Part shown: positions 1-6,965 of the stretch, in pieces
How positions within the stretch are numbered: the stretch's first letter is position 1
How the letters are laid out: each line of letters begins with the position of its first letter
Assembly (NCBI GenBank): GCA_030603035.1
Contig: JAUVYQ010000068.1
Location: 1-14,192, forward strand
Source: Phycisphaerae bacterium
Lineage (GTDB): Bacteria > Planctomycetota > Phycisphaerae > Sedimentisphaerales > SG8-4
Reading direction: 5' to 3'
DNA: 14,192 nucleotides
Notes under the pieces: generated by a model
Databases searched by the model: none
What the model was told of the DNA's origin: nothing
What the model saw: only the letters and a program-made list of their open reading frames with translations
Program-made: the position numbers and the translations under genes

Positions 1-208
<208 letters not shown>

Positions 209-243
209 ATTAGTTCATGGTTCGCGTTTCGTGACTCGAATCG

Positions 244-1857
244 CTATTCACCGGACACGTTATCGTCTTTTGTGATGGTAACGGGGATATCGAGCCAGAA
301 GGTTGAGCCTTTGTTTGGCTCGCTTTCCAGGCCGATACTGCCTGCGAGCATAGCGGCCAATTCCCTGCTGATGGTAAGTCCCAGCCCGCTGCCGGTCGAT
401 TCGCGGGTTATAGAGCCGTCGGCCTGCCGGAATTTTTCAAATATCTTTTCCCTGTCAGGCCCGGCAATACCGCAGCCGGTATCGGTTACCGCAATCCGGA
501 CCGTCTTTTCGTCGGCCATTTCGGCCCGAATTTCAATCCTGCCACGCTGCGGCGTGAACTTTATCGCGTTACTTAGAAAATTGTACAGTATCTGCTGGAC
601 CTTGCCCGCATCTGTTGAAAGAATCGGTATACCATCGTCGGCCAGTAGTTTTACTTTGATTTTCTTTTTCTTTGTCAGCAACGAGAAAGATGCTACCACA
701 CCTTTACACAATTGCGGCACAGAGGTCTTTTCTACGTGCAGCTCCATTTTTCCCGCCCTGGTCTTTGCCAGGTCCAGCAGGTCATTAATCATATTTAAGA
801 GTCTGTTTCCGCTGGTGATAATGTTCTCAGCGTACCTTCGGGTTTTGTCGTTTTTTAGAATGTCGGGCTTTCCCCGCAAAACCTGGGCAAATCCCAGTAT
901 CGCATTCAACGGCGTTCTGAACTCGTGCGAAATATTGGCCAAAAATTCGCCCTTTACTTTGTTTGCCTTGAACAGCTCGATATTTCGCTCGGAAAGCTCT
1001 GCTATTTTTTCATCGAGCTGTTTATTTGCCAGCCGCAGTTTCTCCTGTGTCGCTTGCAGCCCATCGAGCATATTGTTGAACGCATTGGCAAGCTTCTCAT
1101 ACTCGTCGCCGGTTGCTATTGAGCTTCTTATATTGAGATTGCCCTCGGCGACGTTGTTTGCAAGGGCACGCAGCTGCCGAATAGGTCGGAGGATTACCCT
1201 CTGGGTTATCATATAAAAGGCCACGATTGCTCCTGTGCCGGCGATTAGGCCGGCAACAATTATCCAGACCAGATTTAAAAAGGTCGTGCCGGCCGGACGT
1301 TGAATAACCGCCGCTCCTACCAGCTCATTCAGTGAAAATGCGCTGGCAGAACCCTGCGGATTATGGCAGCTTATACAGCCGTCACCGGCCTTAAAGATTC
1401 GCACATAATTGCTGTAAAGGGTGCCGCCTTTTTTCTCAAAAAAGATGTTGTCATCTCTTGTCTCCTCGGATTTTAGAGATTCAATCATCTCTTTTTGTTC
1501 ATCGGTCAGTTGCAGGAGTTGTTTTCCATTTTCCTTTGTGAAGCGAATCCAGCGTATCTCGGCGTCGTTTACATCCAGTACCGCGCCGGTGTTGTCCAGT
1601 GCGGCAAGGGCCGTTTCGCCGGTTTCTTTTAGTTGAAAGTGCCGACGCAGCAGGGTCTCAGCTTTGGCTCGCCCGGCATCGAGGGATGCCTTTGTGGTGA
1701 GTTTGCCCATCCAGATATAGGGAATCGAAAGTGCCAAGGCGAGCACCAGCACCACCGCCGCACCAAAGGTAAGCCGACACTTCTTCGCCAGCGAAAGAGG
1801 CGACAAATGCAAGAGCTTCAAAATCCTGTGATAAATGTTATGTATGTGCCTTCGCAT
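244..1857 (-). CDS. Membrane sensor histidine kinase with periplasmic CxxCH heme-binding sensor domain
   Basis: This 537-aa transmembrane kinase has a hydrophobic segment at about 31-49, a periplasmic region of about 50-192, and a second membrane segment at about 193-216. A HAMP linker (217-270), a coiled coil (262-300), a HisKA domain with phospho-acceptor H311 in NISHEFRTPLNAI, and an HATPase_c domain follow. The ATPase domain shows the N box (NFLSNAIKF, 426-434), G1 (DTGCGIAG, 459-466) and G2 (GSGLGL, 489-494). The periplasmic domain ends with GDGCISCHNPQ (CxxCH at 161-165), a c-type heme attachment motif, in the style of the Tll0287-like/DUF3365 sensors. It probably senses redox state or a gas ligand of the heme and phosphorylates a response regulator that is not in this window. 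The gene starts 24 nt after the aspS stop, so it is probably co-transcribed with aspS. No receiver domain is present. Confidence 0.9.
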   Translation of the reverse strand: MRRHIHNIYHRILKLLHLSPLSLAKKCRLTFGAAVVLVLALALSIPYIWMGKLTTKASLDAGRAKAETLLRRHFQLKETGETALAALDNTGAVLDVNDAEIRWIRFTKENGKQLLQLTDEQKEMIESLKSEETRDDNIFFEKKGGTLYSNYVRIFKAGDGCISCHNPQGSASAFSLNELVGAAVIQRPAGTTFLNLVWIIVAGLIAGTGAIVAFYMITQRVILRPIRQLRALANNVAEGNLNIRSSIATGDEYEKLANAFNNMLDGLQATQEKLRLANKQLDEKIAELSERNIELFKANKVKGEFLANISHEFRTPLNAILGFAQVLRGKPDILKNDKTRRYAENIITSGNRLLNMINDLLDLAKTRAGKMELHVEKTSVPQLCKGVVASFSLLTKKKKIKVKLLADDGIPILSTDAGKVQQILYNFLSNAIKFTPQRGRIEIRAEMADEKTVRIAVTDTGCGIAGPDREKIFEKFRQADGSITRESTGSGLGLTISRELAAMLAGSIGLESEPNKGSTFWLDIPVTITKDDNVSGE

Positions 1858-1881
1858 AAACTAATAACCTGCCGCCACGTA

Positions 1882-3693
1882 TTACTTTTGCTCGTCGGTT
1901 TTCTGTTCGATTGCGTGCAGATGTCTTTGTGTTCGCAGATTTAGCTCGTCGAGCTGTTTGGCGTCCACTTCGCTCGGCGCATCGGTTAAGAGGCACTGGC
2001 CTCGCTGGGTCTTCGGAAATGCGATGACGTCTCTTATGTTTTCCGTTCCGGCCAGGAGCATTATAATTCTGTCAAGGCCCAGTGCAATTCCGCCGTGCGG
2101 AGGAGCGCCGTATTCCAGGGCCTTCAGGAAGAAACCGAACCGCTGCTGTGCCTGCTCCTTTGACATATTGAGCAGGTCGAAGACCTTCTGCTGAACGCCT
2201 GCGTTGTGGATACGAATACTGCCGCCGCCAATCTCGCTGCCGTTGACGACGATATCGTAGGCCTGCGAGCGAACATTGGCCGGGTCGGTTTCGAGCTTCT
2301 CCAGGTCCTCTTGCGCAGGAGCAGTGAACGGATGGTGCAGTGAATCGTAACGCCTTTCATCCTCATTCCACTCGAACAGCGGAAAGTCCACTACCCAGAC
2401 AAATTCAAAACGCCCTTCTCCGTAGAGCTTCAAGTCCCGGGCAAGTTTGCACCGCAAGGGGGCCAGGGCCTTGTTGGCCGCTCTTTCGGTATCGGCGACA
2501 AACAAAAGCAGGTCGCCGTCTTTTGCCTCAAAGCGTTTGATTATCTGCCGGCCCAGTTTCGGAATGAAGAACTTGGCGATACCGCCGGCAAGCGAGAGCT
2601 TACTGTTTTCTTTTTTGACCTTACACCAGGCCAGGCCCTTTGCTCCGTAGTCGCCGACAAAGTCGGTCAGCGTTTTTTCGATATCGCTTCTGGAGTATTT
2701 TTCGCCGGGTGTACAAAGCCCTTTTACAACCCCGCCTTTTTCAATCACTGTCGTAAATACCTTGAACGTGCTTTGTTTTGCGAAATCGGATATATTTTTG
2801 AGCTTCATATCGAATCGTAAATCCGGCCTGTCGGTGCCGTAGTCGTCCATCGCATCTTTGTAGGACATCCGCCGCATCGGCGCCGCCACATCCAAACCCA
2901 GAATATCTCTCCACATTTTTGCTATAAGGTTTTCGTGAACGCCGATGACGTCATTACTGTCAACGAAGCTCAACTCGACATCGATTTGCGTGAATTCCGC
3001 CTGTCTGTCGGCCCGCGGGTCTTCATCGCGGAAGCACCGAACTATCTGGAAGTATTTATCAACGCCGCTGACCATTAAAATTTGCTTAAATAGCTGCGGC
3101 GATTGCGGCAGTGCATAGAAACAGTTCTTGTGCAGTCTGCTGGGCACAAGGAAATCTCTTGCCCCTTCCGGCGTGCTCTTGGCTAAAAAGGGCGTCTCAA
3201 TCTCCCAGAACCCCAATCGGTCGAAATAATCTCGCACAAGTTTGGTGACCCGATGGCGTATCCGCAGTCTCTCCTGCATCTTCGGCCGACGAAGGTCGAT
3301 ATACCGGCTGGCCAGCCGAAGTTCCTCACTTGTCTTTTCGGCACTGTCGATTTCAAACGGCGGCGTCCTGGAGACGTTGAGAATTTCCAATTGCTGCACA
3401 GAGACTTCGATTTGACCGGTCGGCAGCTTGCGATTTTCCATACCCTCGCTTCGCGGCTGAATTATTCCCTTGGCGGCTATCACCCATTCGCAGCGGACCG
3501 TCTTGGCAAGCTCGTGGGCCTGCGGATGAGTTTCAGGGTTAAAAACCAATTGGGTCAGGCCGAATTTGTCACGAAGGTCGATGAATACCAGATTGCCGTG
3601 GTCGCGATAAGAATGGGCCCAGCCGGCCAGAGTAACCTTTCTGCCGGCATCTTCCAGCCGAAGCTGACCGCATGTATGTGTTCTTTTCAGCAT
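1882..3693 (-). CDS. aspS: Aspartyl-tRNA synthetase, bacterial type (probably non-discriminating)
   Basis: The 603-aa product is the usual length for bacterial AspRS. An N-terminal OB-fold anticodon-binding domain (about 1-110) is followed by the class II catalytic core. Motif 2 is FRDEDPRADRQAEFTQID (221-238) and motif 3 is GIALGLDRI (535-543). The GAD-type insertion lies at about 280-420, and the signature VVDFPLFEW is at 434-442. The enzyme charges tRNA-Asp with aspartate using ATP. In the anticodon-binding loop, residue 32 is His (RDHGNLVF) where discriminating enzymes such as that of E. coli have Leu (RDLGSLIF). A His here is known from tRNA-Asp/Asn non-discriminating enzymes, so it may also make Asp-tRNA-Asn for GatCAB. 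The ATG start has AGAGAG about 9 nt upstream. It is the first gene of an apparent aspS-kinase unit. Confidence 0.97.
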   Translation of the reverse strand: MLKRTHTCGQLRLEDAGRKVTLAGWAHSYRDHGNLVFIDLRDKFGLTQLVFNPETHPQAHELAKTVRCEWVIAAKGIIQPRSEGMENRKLPTGQIEVSVQQLEILNVSRTPPFEIDSAEKTSEELRLASRYIDLRRPKMQERLRIRHRVTKLVRDYFDRLGFWEIETPFLAKSTPEGARDFLVPSRLHKNCFYALPQSPQLFKQILMVSGVDKYFQIVRCFRDEDPRADRQAEFTQIDVELSFVDSNDVIGVHENLIAKMWRDILGLDVAAPMRRMSYKDAMDDYGTDRPDLRFDMKLKNISDFAKQSTFKVFTTVIEKGGVVKGLCTPGEKYSRSDIEKTLTDFVGDYGAKGLAWCKVKKENSKLSLAGGIAKFFIPKLGRQIIKRFEAKDGDLLLFVADTERAANKALAPLRCKLARDLKLYGEGRFEFVWVVDFPLFEWNEDERRYDSLHHPFTAPAQEDLEKLETDPANVRSQAYDIVVNGSEIGGGSIRIHNAGVQQKVFDLLNMSKEQAQQRFGFFLKALEYGAPPHGGIALGLDRIIMLLAGTENIRDVIAFPKTQRGQCLLTDAPSEVDAKQLDELNLRTQRHLHAIEQKTDEQK

Positions 3694-3710
3694 CGCAAAA
3701 ATCTCTCTAA

Positions 3711-3745
3711 AATCGTATCTCGTATCTCGTGAATCGTATCTCGAA
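3711..3745. repeat. Short tandem repeat in the aspS leader
   Basis: Three near-identical copies of the unit tcgtatctcg occur within about 35 bp (starting near 3713, 3721 and 3734), the last two separated by tga. They lie between the predicted aspS promoter and its start codon, in the 5' untranslated region. No ORF or clear hairpin uses them. They look like simple-sequence expansion rather than a known regulatory leader. Confidence 0.6.
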
Positions 3746-3764
3746 TAAGAATTTCCAGATGCTT

Positions 3765-3793
3765 AGGATAGTCAACAGAAGCCGTTTCGTCAA
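3765..3793 (-). promoter_or_regulatory. Sigma-70-type promoter for aspS
   Basis: The minus strand carries TTGACG (3788-3793) and TATCCT (3765-3770) with an exact 17-nt spacer, about 70 nt upstream of the aspS ATG. It would drive aspS and probably the downstream histidine kinase. A second TTGAC starts inside the spacer, which weakens certainty about the exact boxes. Confidence 0.5.
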
Positions 3794-3921
3794 CAATGGC
3801 TTTTAATATTTGACATTTGGCTGCCAACCAGCCAGGCTTATCCCCGGTTGTAAGACTGCCCTCTATTCATTCCCGGAATGCGGGCTTTGCGAGAGTCGAA
3901 GGTTAAATGAAATGCTTAAAA

Positions 3922-4278
3922 TCACCTTGTAACAAACACAACAAACCTATAGGCATAGGGAGCTGAGATAACACAGCAACACAATGTTATTATTAACATT
4001 ATTGCATTTATTTTTCTGTGAACACCTGTTTTTAGGACCCAAATGGCGACGATTATTCCAATGAAAGGGCCAAAATCCCTCATTATAATTACCGGCGCCT
4101 GAATGGTCTCCATAAAGTCTCTCAGAAATGTGCCACTCGGACACCGCACTCGCAAATGGGCAATATGATACAAGTGCGAAAAGCCATACACAATAAGGAA
4201 AATTGGCATGACAAATTCACGAAATCTTGAATTTGCCTCCTTCCGGTGGTTTGACGTTGACCTTTTGTCGTTCTCCAT
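3922..4278 (-). CDS. Small integral membrane protein, function unknown
   Basis: The 118-residue protein has a charged N-terminus (MENDKRSTSNHRKEANSRFRE) and three predicted membrane helices at roughly 22-42, 63-86 and 90-116. I do not recognise the family. His residues cluster near the end of the first helix (SHLYHIAHLR) and a Cys triplet (CCC) lies in the third. The start at 4276-4278 is preceded by a weak AGAGAG. It is separated from the neighbours on both sides by gaps of more than 200 nt, so it may be monocistronic. Codon content and hydrophobic periodicity favour a real gene over chance, but homology is unchecked. Confidence 0.6.
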   Translation of the reverse strand: MENDKRSTSNHRKEANSRFREFVMPIFLIVYGFSHLYHIAHLRVRCPSGTFLRDFMETIQAPVIIMRDFGPFIGIIVAIWVLKTGVHRKINAIMLIITLCCCVISAPYAYRFVVFVTR

Positions 4279-4374
4279 ACTCTCTACAACCTCTAATCTA
4301 ACAACAAATCTCGCTTGCCAGCGGGATACAGAACAGTTTATTTCCGCGTTTGGTAAAACCCCGGCCTGCAGCTA

Positions 4375-4557
4375 CTACAAGCTGTGGTATGCGTCGCGCA
4401 GTATCTCAATGTTTTTGATGTTCCACAGCTTCCCCTTGCTGGGCAGGGTCGTTGTCGGGTCTGCCTGGGCAAAGCCATACAACCCAAATGTTTTGGTATC
4501 GAGCTTTTTCCAGATAGTAGCGTCGTGTCCCGCACTGGATACAGCCGAGTCCTGCAA
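4375..4557 (-). other. Open reading stretch in frame after the redoxin stop codon, significance unclear
   Basis: Directly after the TGA stop of the redoxin lipoprotein (4561-4563) the same frame stays open for another 61 codons to a TAG at 4375. The only near-start codon is a TTG at 4555-4557, without a convincing ribosome binding site. The peptide (for example DATIWKKLDTKTFGLYGF) has ordinary protein-like composition but no motif I recognise. It may be chance, a remnant of an older gene, or a rare read-through extension. The redoxin family normally ends at the GCSVKY motif, so an extension is not needed. Confidence 0.2.
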
Positions 4558-4560
4558 AAC

Positions 4561-5226
4561 TCAGTTGGCATACTTTACAGAGCAGCCATAGGGCTCGGTA
4601 TTCGGAGTGCTTACCGTCTTGCCGTCAATCAACTCTGCCAGGGCCTTATCAACGTAGTTAATTAGCACTTCTCCTGCGGGTGGTATGCCCAATGGCGCAT
4701 TATCAATTCCGCCGTCGTAGGCAATATTGCCGTCAGTGTCGATGATGAATATATGGGGCGTTGTCTTTGCGCCGTAGGCCCGGCCCACCACACCTGAACT
4801 GTCACTGAGTATCGCATAATCGAGATTATGCTTGTCTGCAAACTCTTTGTCCGTTTCTGGGGTTAAATGCTTTGTACTGTTCACCGCCAGCCAGACGACA
4901 TTTTCAGCTTTGTATTTGTCCGCAAGCTCGATCATCGTATTTTTCTTCTCGTAATGGTATCTGACATACGGACATTCGGGATTGAGCCACTCCAGCACCA
5001 CAATTTTGCCTGTATAGTCGGAAAGGTTTATTGCTGTGCCGTCAAAGCTGTTTAGCGTAAACGCCGGTGCCGTTTTACCGGCTTCCGGTTTTACTTCCGG
5101 CTTGGCTTCCGGCTTGGCTTCCGGCTCGACTCCCGGCTCGGGTTCCGGCTCCTTGCTCTTACATCCACTCAGTATCACACCTGATACCGCCAGAAGTGCC
5201 AGCATCGTAAAAATTGTTTTCTTCAT
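4561..5226 (-). CDS. Lipoprotein with thioredoxin/peroxiredoxin-like (redoxin) domain
   Basis: The 221-aa protein begins with a lipoprotein signal peptide and lipobox LSGC (C22). A Pro-Glu-Ala-Lys-rich spacer (about 26-49) is encoded by imperfect tandem repeats. The AhpC-TSA/TlpA-like thioredoxin fold runs from about 50 to 205. The active site is NPECPYVRYHY with a single Cys (C85) instead of CxxC. The cis-Pro loop is KTTPHIF (P157). A second conserved Cys is in the C-terminal YGCSVKY (C215). This two-distant-Cys layout suggests a peroxiredoxin-like or thiol-exchange role at the outer surface of the membrane, with C215 a candidate resolving Cys. The ATG has GGGTGG about 5 nt upstream. No partner gene such as a cytochrome or DsbD is adjacent, so the substrate is unknown. 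Confidence 0.88.
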   Translation of the reverse strand: MKKTIFTMLALLAVSGVILSGCKSKEPEPEPGVEPEAKPEAKPEVKPEAGKTAPAFTLNSFDGTAINLSDYTGKIVVLEWLNPECPYVRYHYEKKNTMIELADKYKAENVVWLAVNSTKHLTPETDKEFADKHNLDYAILSDSSGVVGRAYGAKTTPHIFIIDTDGNIAYDGGIDNAPLGIPPAGEVLINYVDKALAELIDGKTVSTPNTEPYGCSVKYAN

Positions 5227-5310
5227 AGTTCCACCCTTTCATTAAAATGTTTTAATTTATCCATTTAGCCAAAACTCGACTAATGCTCTGTTACCGCTCA
5301 ATTGGTGAAT

Positions 5311-5374
5311 GTCATTCCTGCGCAAGTCCGTCGATGTCCGGCAATTTGCCGGACCGGATGACGCACAGGAATCC
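5311..5374. repeat. Nested palindrome / inverted-repeat element
   Basis: The core gtccggcaatttgccggac (5336-5354) has perfect 9-nt arms around one base. It is flanked by a second, imperfect pair: attcctgcgc on the left and gcacaggaat on the right. The nesting of two inverted pairs is typical of a small REP-like element that forms a long hairpin when transcribed. Confidence 0.6.
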
Positions 5375-5417
5375 CTTCTGCTGCCATTCCGTGCTCGACA
5401 CGGAACCCGGTATTTAG

Positions 5418-5446
5418 CCCCCAAATTCATTTGGGGGTTGCTTTTT
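5418..5446 (+). terminator. Hairpin with trailing T run (terminator-like or repeat)
   Basis: The arms cccccaaat and atttggggg (5418-5426, 5429-5437) pair perfectly around 2 nt, and ttgctttttt follows on the plus strand. This has the form of a rho-independent terminator, but no plus-strand gene ends nearby. It may instead be another interspersed repeat. Confidence 0.35.
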
Positions 5447-5638
5447 TCCCAGGTTTATCTGGGCGCTTGTGAATAAGCAATCTCTATCTTAAATCCTGAA
5501 TCGCAAATTGGCAATTGTAAATTGGAAATTAAAACTCGCCCCCTTTTGACTTCGGCTTTCCTTGTTCGATGTCGTCCAGGCCCGTCGGTGCGGCGCCGGG
5601 TGACGCATCCGGCCCTGGCGGATTCGATATTGCTTCCC

Positions 5639-5740
5639 GTCATTGCGAGCGAAGCAAAGCAATCTCAACTCATCGAAAGTCCGAGATTGCTTCGTTCCGT
5701 CCAGGGGCCGGACTTTCAGCGCTACGCTCCCTGCAATGAC
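5639..5740. repeat. Palindromic interspersed repeat (REP/MITE-like), about 102 bp
   Basis: The ends gtcattgc (5639) and gcaatgac (5740) are inverted copies. Inside, agcaatctc pairs with gagattgct, and gaaagtccg pairs with cggactttc. The motif gtcattgcgagcgaagc is a widespread non-coding repeat type seen in many bacterial genomes. It has no coding capacity. A short related piece occurs at 12724-12743, so the family is present at least twice in this window. Confidence 0.75.
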
Positions 5741-5889
5741 AATTCCTCAAATCACAAGTCACAGACCAATAGGCTAATCTCAAGTTTCATTTTTTTATAC
5801 ATTTATCGTCGAATTATACTTGTCTTTATGTGAATAGTTTAGTAGTTTAGTAAAATCGCCGCTGCGATACGAGCCAAAGGTTATTTGTA

Positions 5890-6120
5890 TTAGAGCACTT
5901 TTACAGGGCTGGGATTATCTCGCTTTCTCCTCTCCCTCCGCATCTCAGCCCTGTCTTCTTTGCGCAAAACCAGCTCTCCTTTAATAACGCCTGCTTGCAG
6001 CTTTGCTGCTGTGTTTGTAACTGATGAAGAAGTGTCATAAGGTATCGATTGGGTTGTTTCCGGCTTGTAACGAAGGGAATTGCTCGCCCTGCTTGCCCTG
6101 AGAAACCCTCTAATACTCAT
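5890..6120 (-). CDS. Small hypothetical protein overlapping the upstream gene
   Basis: A 76-aa frame starts 11 nt inside the end of the preceding 248-aa gene (the ATG at 6118-6120 lies before that gene's TAG at 6110-6112). It has no good Shine-Dalgarno, so translation would depend on coupling. The N-terminal half is Ser/Thr-rich. The C-terminal third is highly charged (RKEDRAEMRRERRKR), consistent with a nucleic-acid-binding tail or disorder. No family is recognised. It could be a genuine partner of the 248-aa protein or a chance frame. Nothing follows it in the operon. Confidence 0.35.
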   Translation of the reverse strand: MSIRGFLRASRASNSLRYKPETTQSIPYDTSSSVTNTAAKLQAGVIKGELVLRKEDRAEMRRERRKRDNPSPVKVL

Positions 6121-6856
6121 TGTTCAAAAATTTAATTAGCTCTTCAGGGACATAGTCGTTAGCAAACGTAACGATGTCGCGCACTTCGGCCTTCGTCAGG
6201 TCATCCTTGATTTGCTGGTTATTAATATCCACGTTTACAATAATGCCGAACCCAATGTTTTGACTGCGGACATTTCCGCCGCCTCTTCCAACACGCCTCA
6301 ACTGCGTTGGTCTTATTTCCAGATTGATATTTTTTCCCTCCTTTGGAGTTTCAAGGCGGATACTCAAATTCTTTATCCTCTCTTTCCAGACGTCGTTTTT
6401 CAGGTTACTGGCTATTATCTCAACCGAGTTTATTTCCCCGGTGTCGAAAACAAATTCATGAATCACGCCCACGCGCATTATTCTTCGGCCTACAAATTTA
6501 CTTCTTAGCTCATCCAGGGCCTTACGAAATATTTTATCCTTCTCGGGAACACCTAAATCTTGTACCTCGTCGATATATATACGCTCCGGAAAAGTAAAAA
6601 CAGGCCCTCGGTGGGTTAATACGAACGTCGGCATTTCGACCCGTTTTGCATTGGGCAAGAGGAAGTTCTTCTGCACCCGCAGTTGTTTGGGCCCGACTAA
6701 AAGGGTCTCAAATACCTCGGGAAACTGCTCTATTAGCTGGTTACAATACTCCTGCAGCTTCGTTTTATCCTGCTTAAGCACGATAGTTGGCCGAATGTCA
6801 ACGCCGTATTTAACTACGTGCTGGGATATGTGCTCTTTATCAAATAGATAATTCAT
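6110..6856 (-). CDS. Hypothetical protein (248 aa), unrecognised family
   Basis: The 248-residue protein is soluble, with no signal peptide or membrane segment. It is rich in charged residues and alternating beta-like stretches (RIMRVGVIHEFVFDTGEINS, IRPTQLRRVGRGGGNV). Its general look, with a beta-rich core and a short C-terminal helix (EVRDIVTFANDYVPEELIKF), reminds me faintly of sporadically distributed TIGR04255-type proteins, but I cannot claim membership. It has its own promoter (6890-6918), separating it from the terminase gene that ends 109 nt upstream. It occupies the place where a phage portal gene would be expected, yet nothing portal-like is visible. Its last 11 nt overlap the start of a 76-aa frame. 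Confidence 0.65.
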   Translation of the reverse strand: MNYLFDKEHISQHVVKYGVDIRPTIVLKQDKTKLQEYCNQLIEQFPEVFETLLVGPKQLRVQKNFLLPNAKRVEMPTFVLTHRGPVFTFPERIYIDEVQDLGVPEKDKIFRKALDELRSKFVGRRIMRVGVIHEFVFDTGEINSVEIIASNLKNDVWKERIKNLSIRLETPKEGKNINLEIRPTQLRRVGRGGGNVRSQNIGFGIIVNVDINNQQIKDDLTKAEVRDIVTFANDYVPEELIKFLNNEY

Positions 6857-6889
6857 ATTTTCGCTGCCCGAAAGTCTTTAATCTTACAC

Positions 6890-6918
6890 AGTCTACATCA
6901 GTGGCAGCAACAAGTCAA
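6890..6918 (-). promoter_or_regulatory. Sigma-70-type promoter for the 248-aa gene
   Basis: TTGACT (6913-6918) and TAGACT (6890-6895) on the minus strand are spaced by exactly 17 nt. They lie about 34 nt before the ATG of the 248-aa gene and just after the terminase stop. This suggests that gene is transcribed independently of the packaging genes. Confidence 0.5.
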
Positions 6919-6965
6919 AGAAAACCGTCTGATTATAAACCGACTAACAGACTTATCTCAGCATA

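Larger units (their letters stand above)
5227..5889. other. 663-bp intergenic, repeat- and hairpin-rich
   Basis: I find no convincing gene here. It holds a perfect palindrome (5336-5354) nested in a larger inverted repeat, a C/G hairpin with a T run (5418-5446), A/T-rich short repeats around 5475-5535, and a 102-bp palindromic interspersed element (5639-5740). Open frames on either strand are antisense or repeat-derived. Confidence 0.7.

Noticed and set aside
3253..3732. Plus-strand frame of 159 codons
   Set aside because: Antisense to aspS catalytic and OB-fold sequence; no domain and no ribosome binding site.
3711..3745. CRISPR-like array near aspS
   Set aside because: Units are only about 10 bp with almost no spacers, and there are no cas genes. 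It is a simple tandem repeat.
4561..4563. TGA as selenocysteine in the redoxin gene
   Set aside because: The codon is outside any redox motif, no hairpin was evident just after it, and the family normally ends here.
4208..4591. Plus-strand frame of 127 codons across the gap between the membrane protein and the redoxin gene
   Set aside because: It overlaps two minus-strand genes at its ends, has no motif, and the composition is that of antisense sequence.
5522..5833. Plus-strand frame of 103 codons in the spacer
   Set aside because: Built largely from the 102-bp palindromic repeat (VIASEAKQSQ is the usual translation of that repeat); no start signal.
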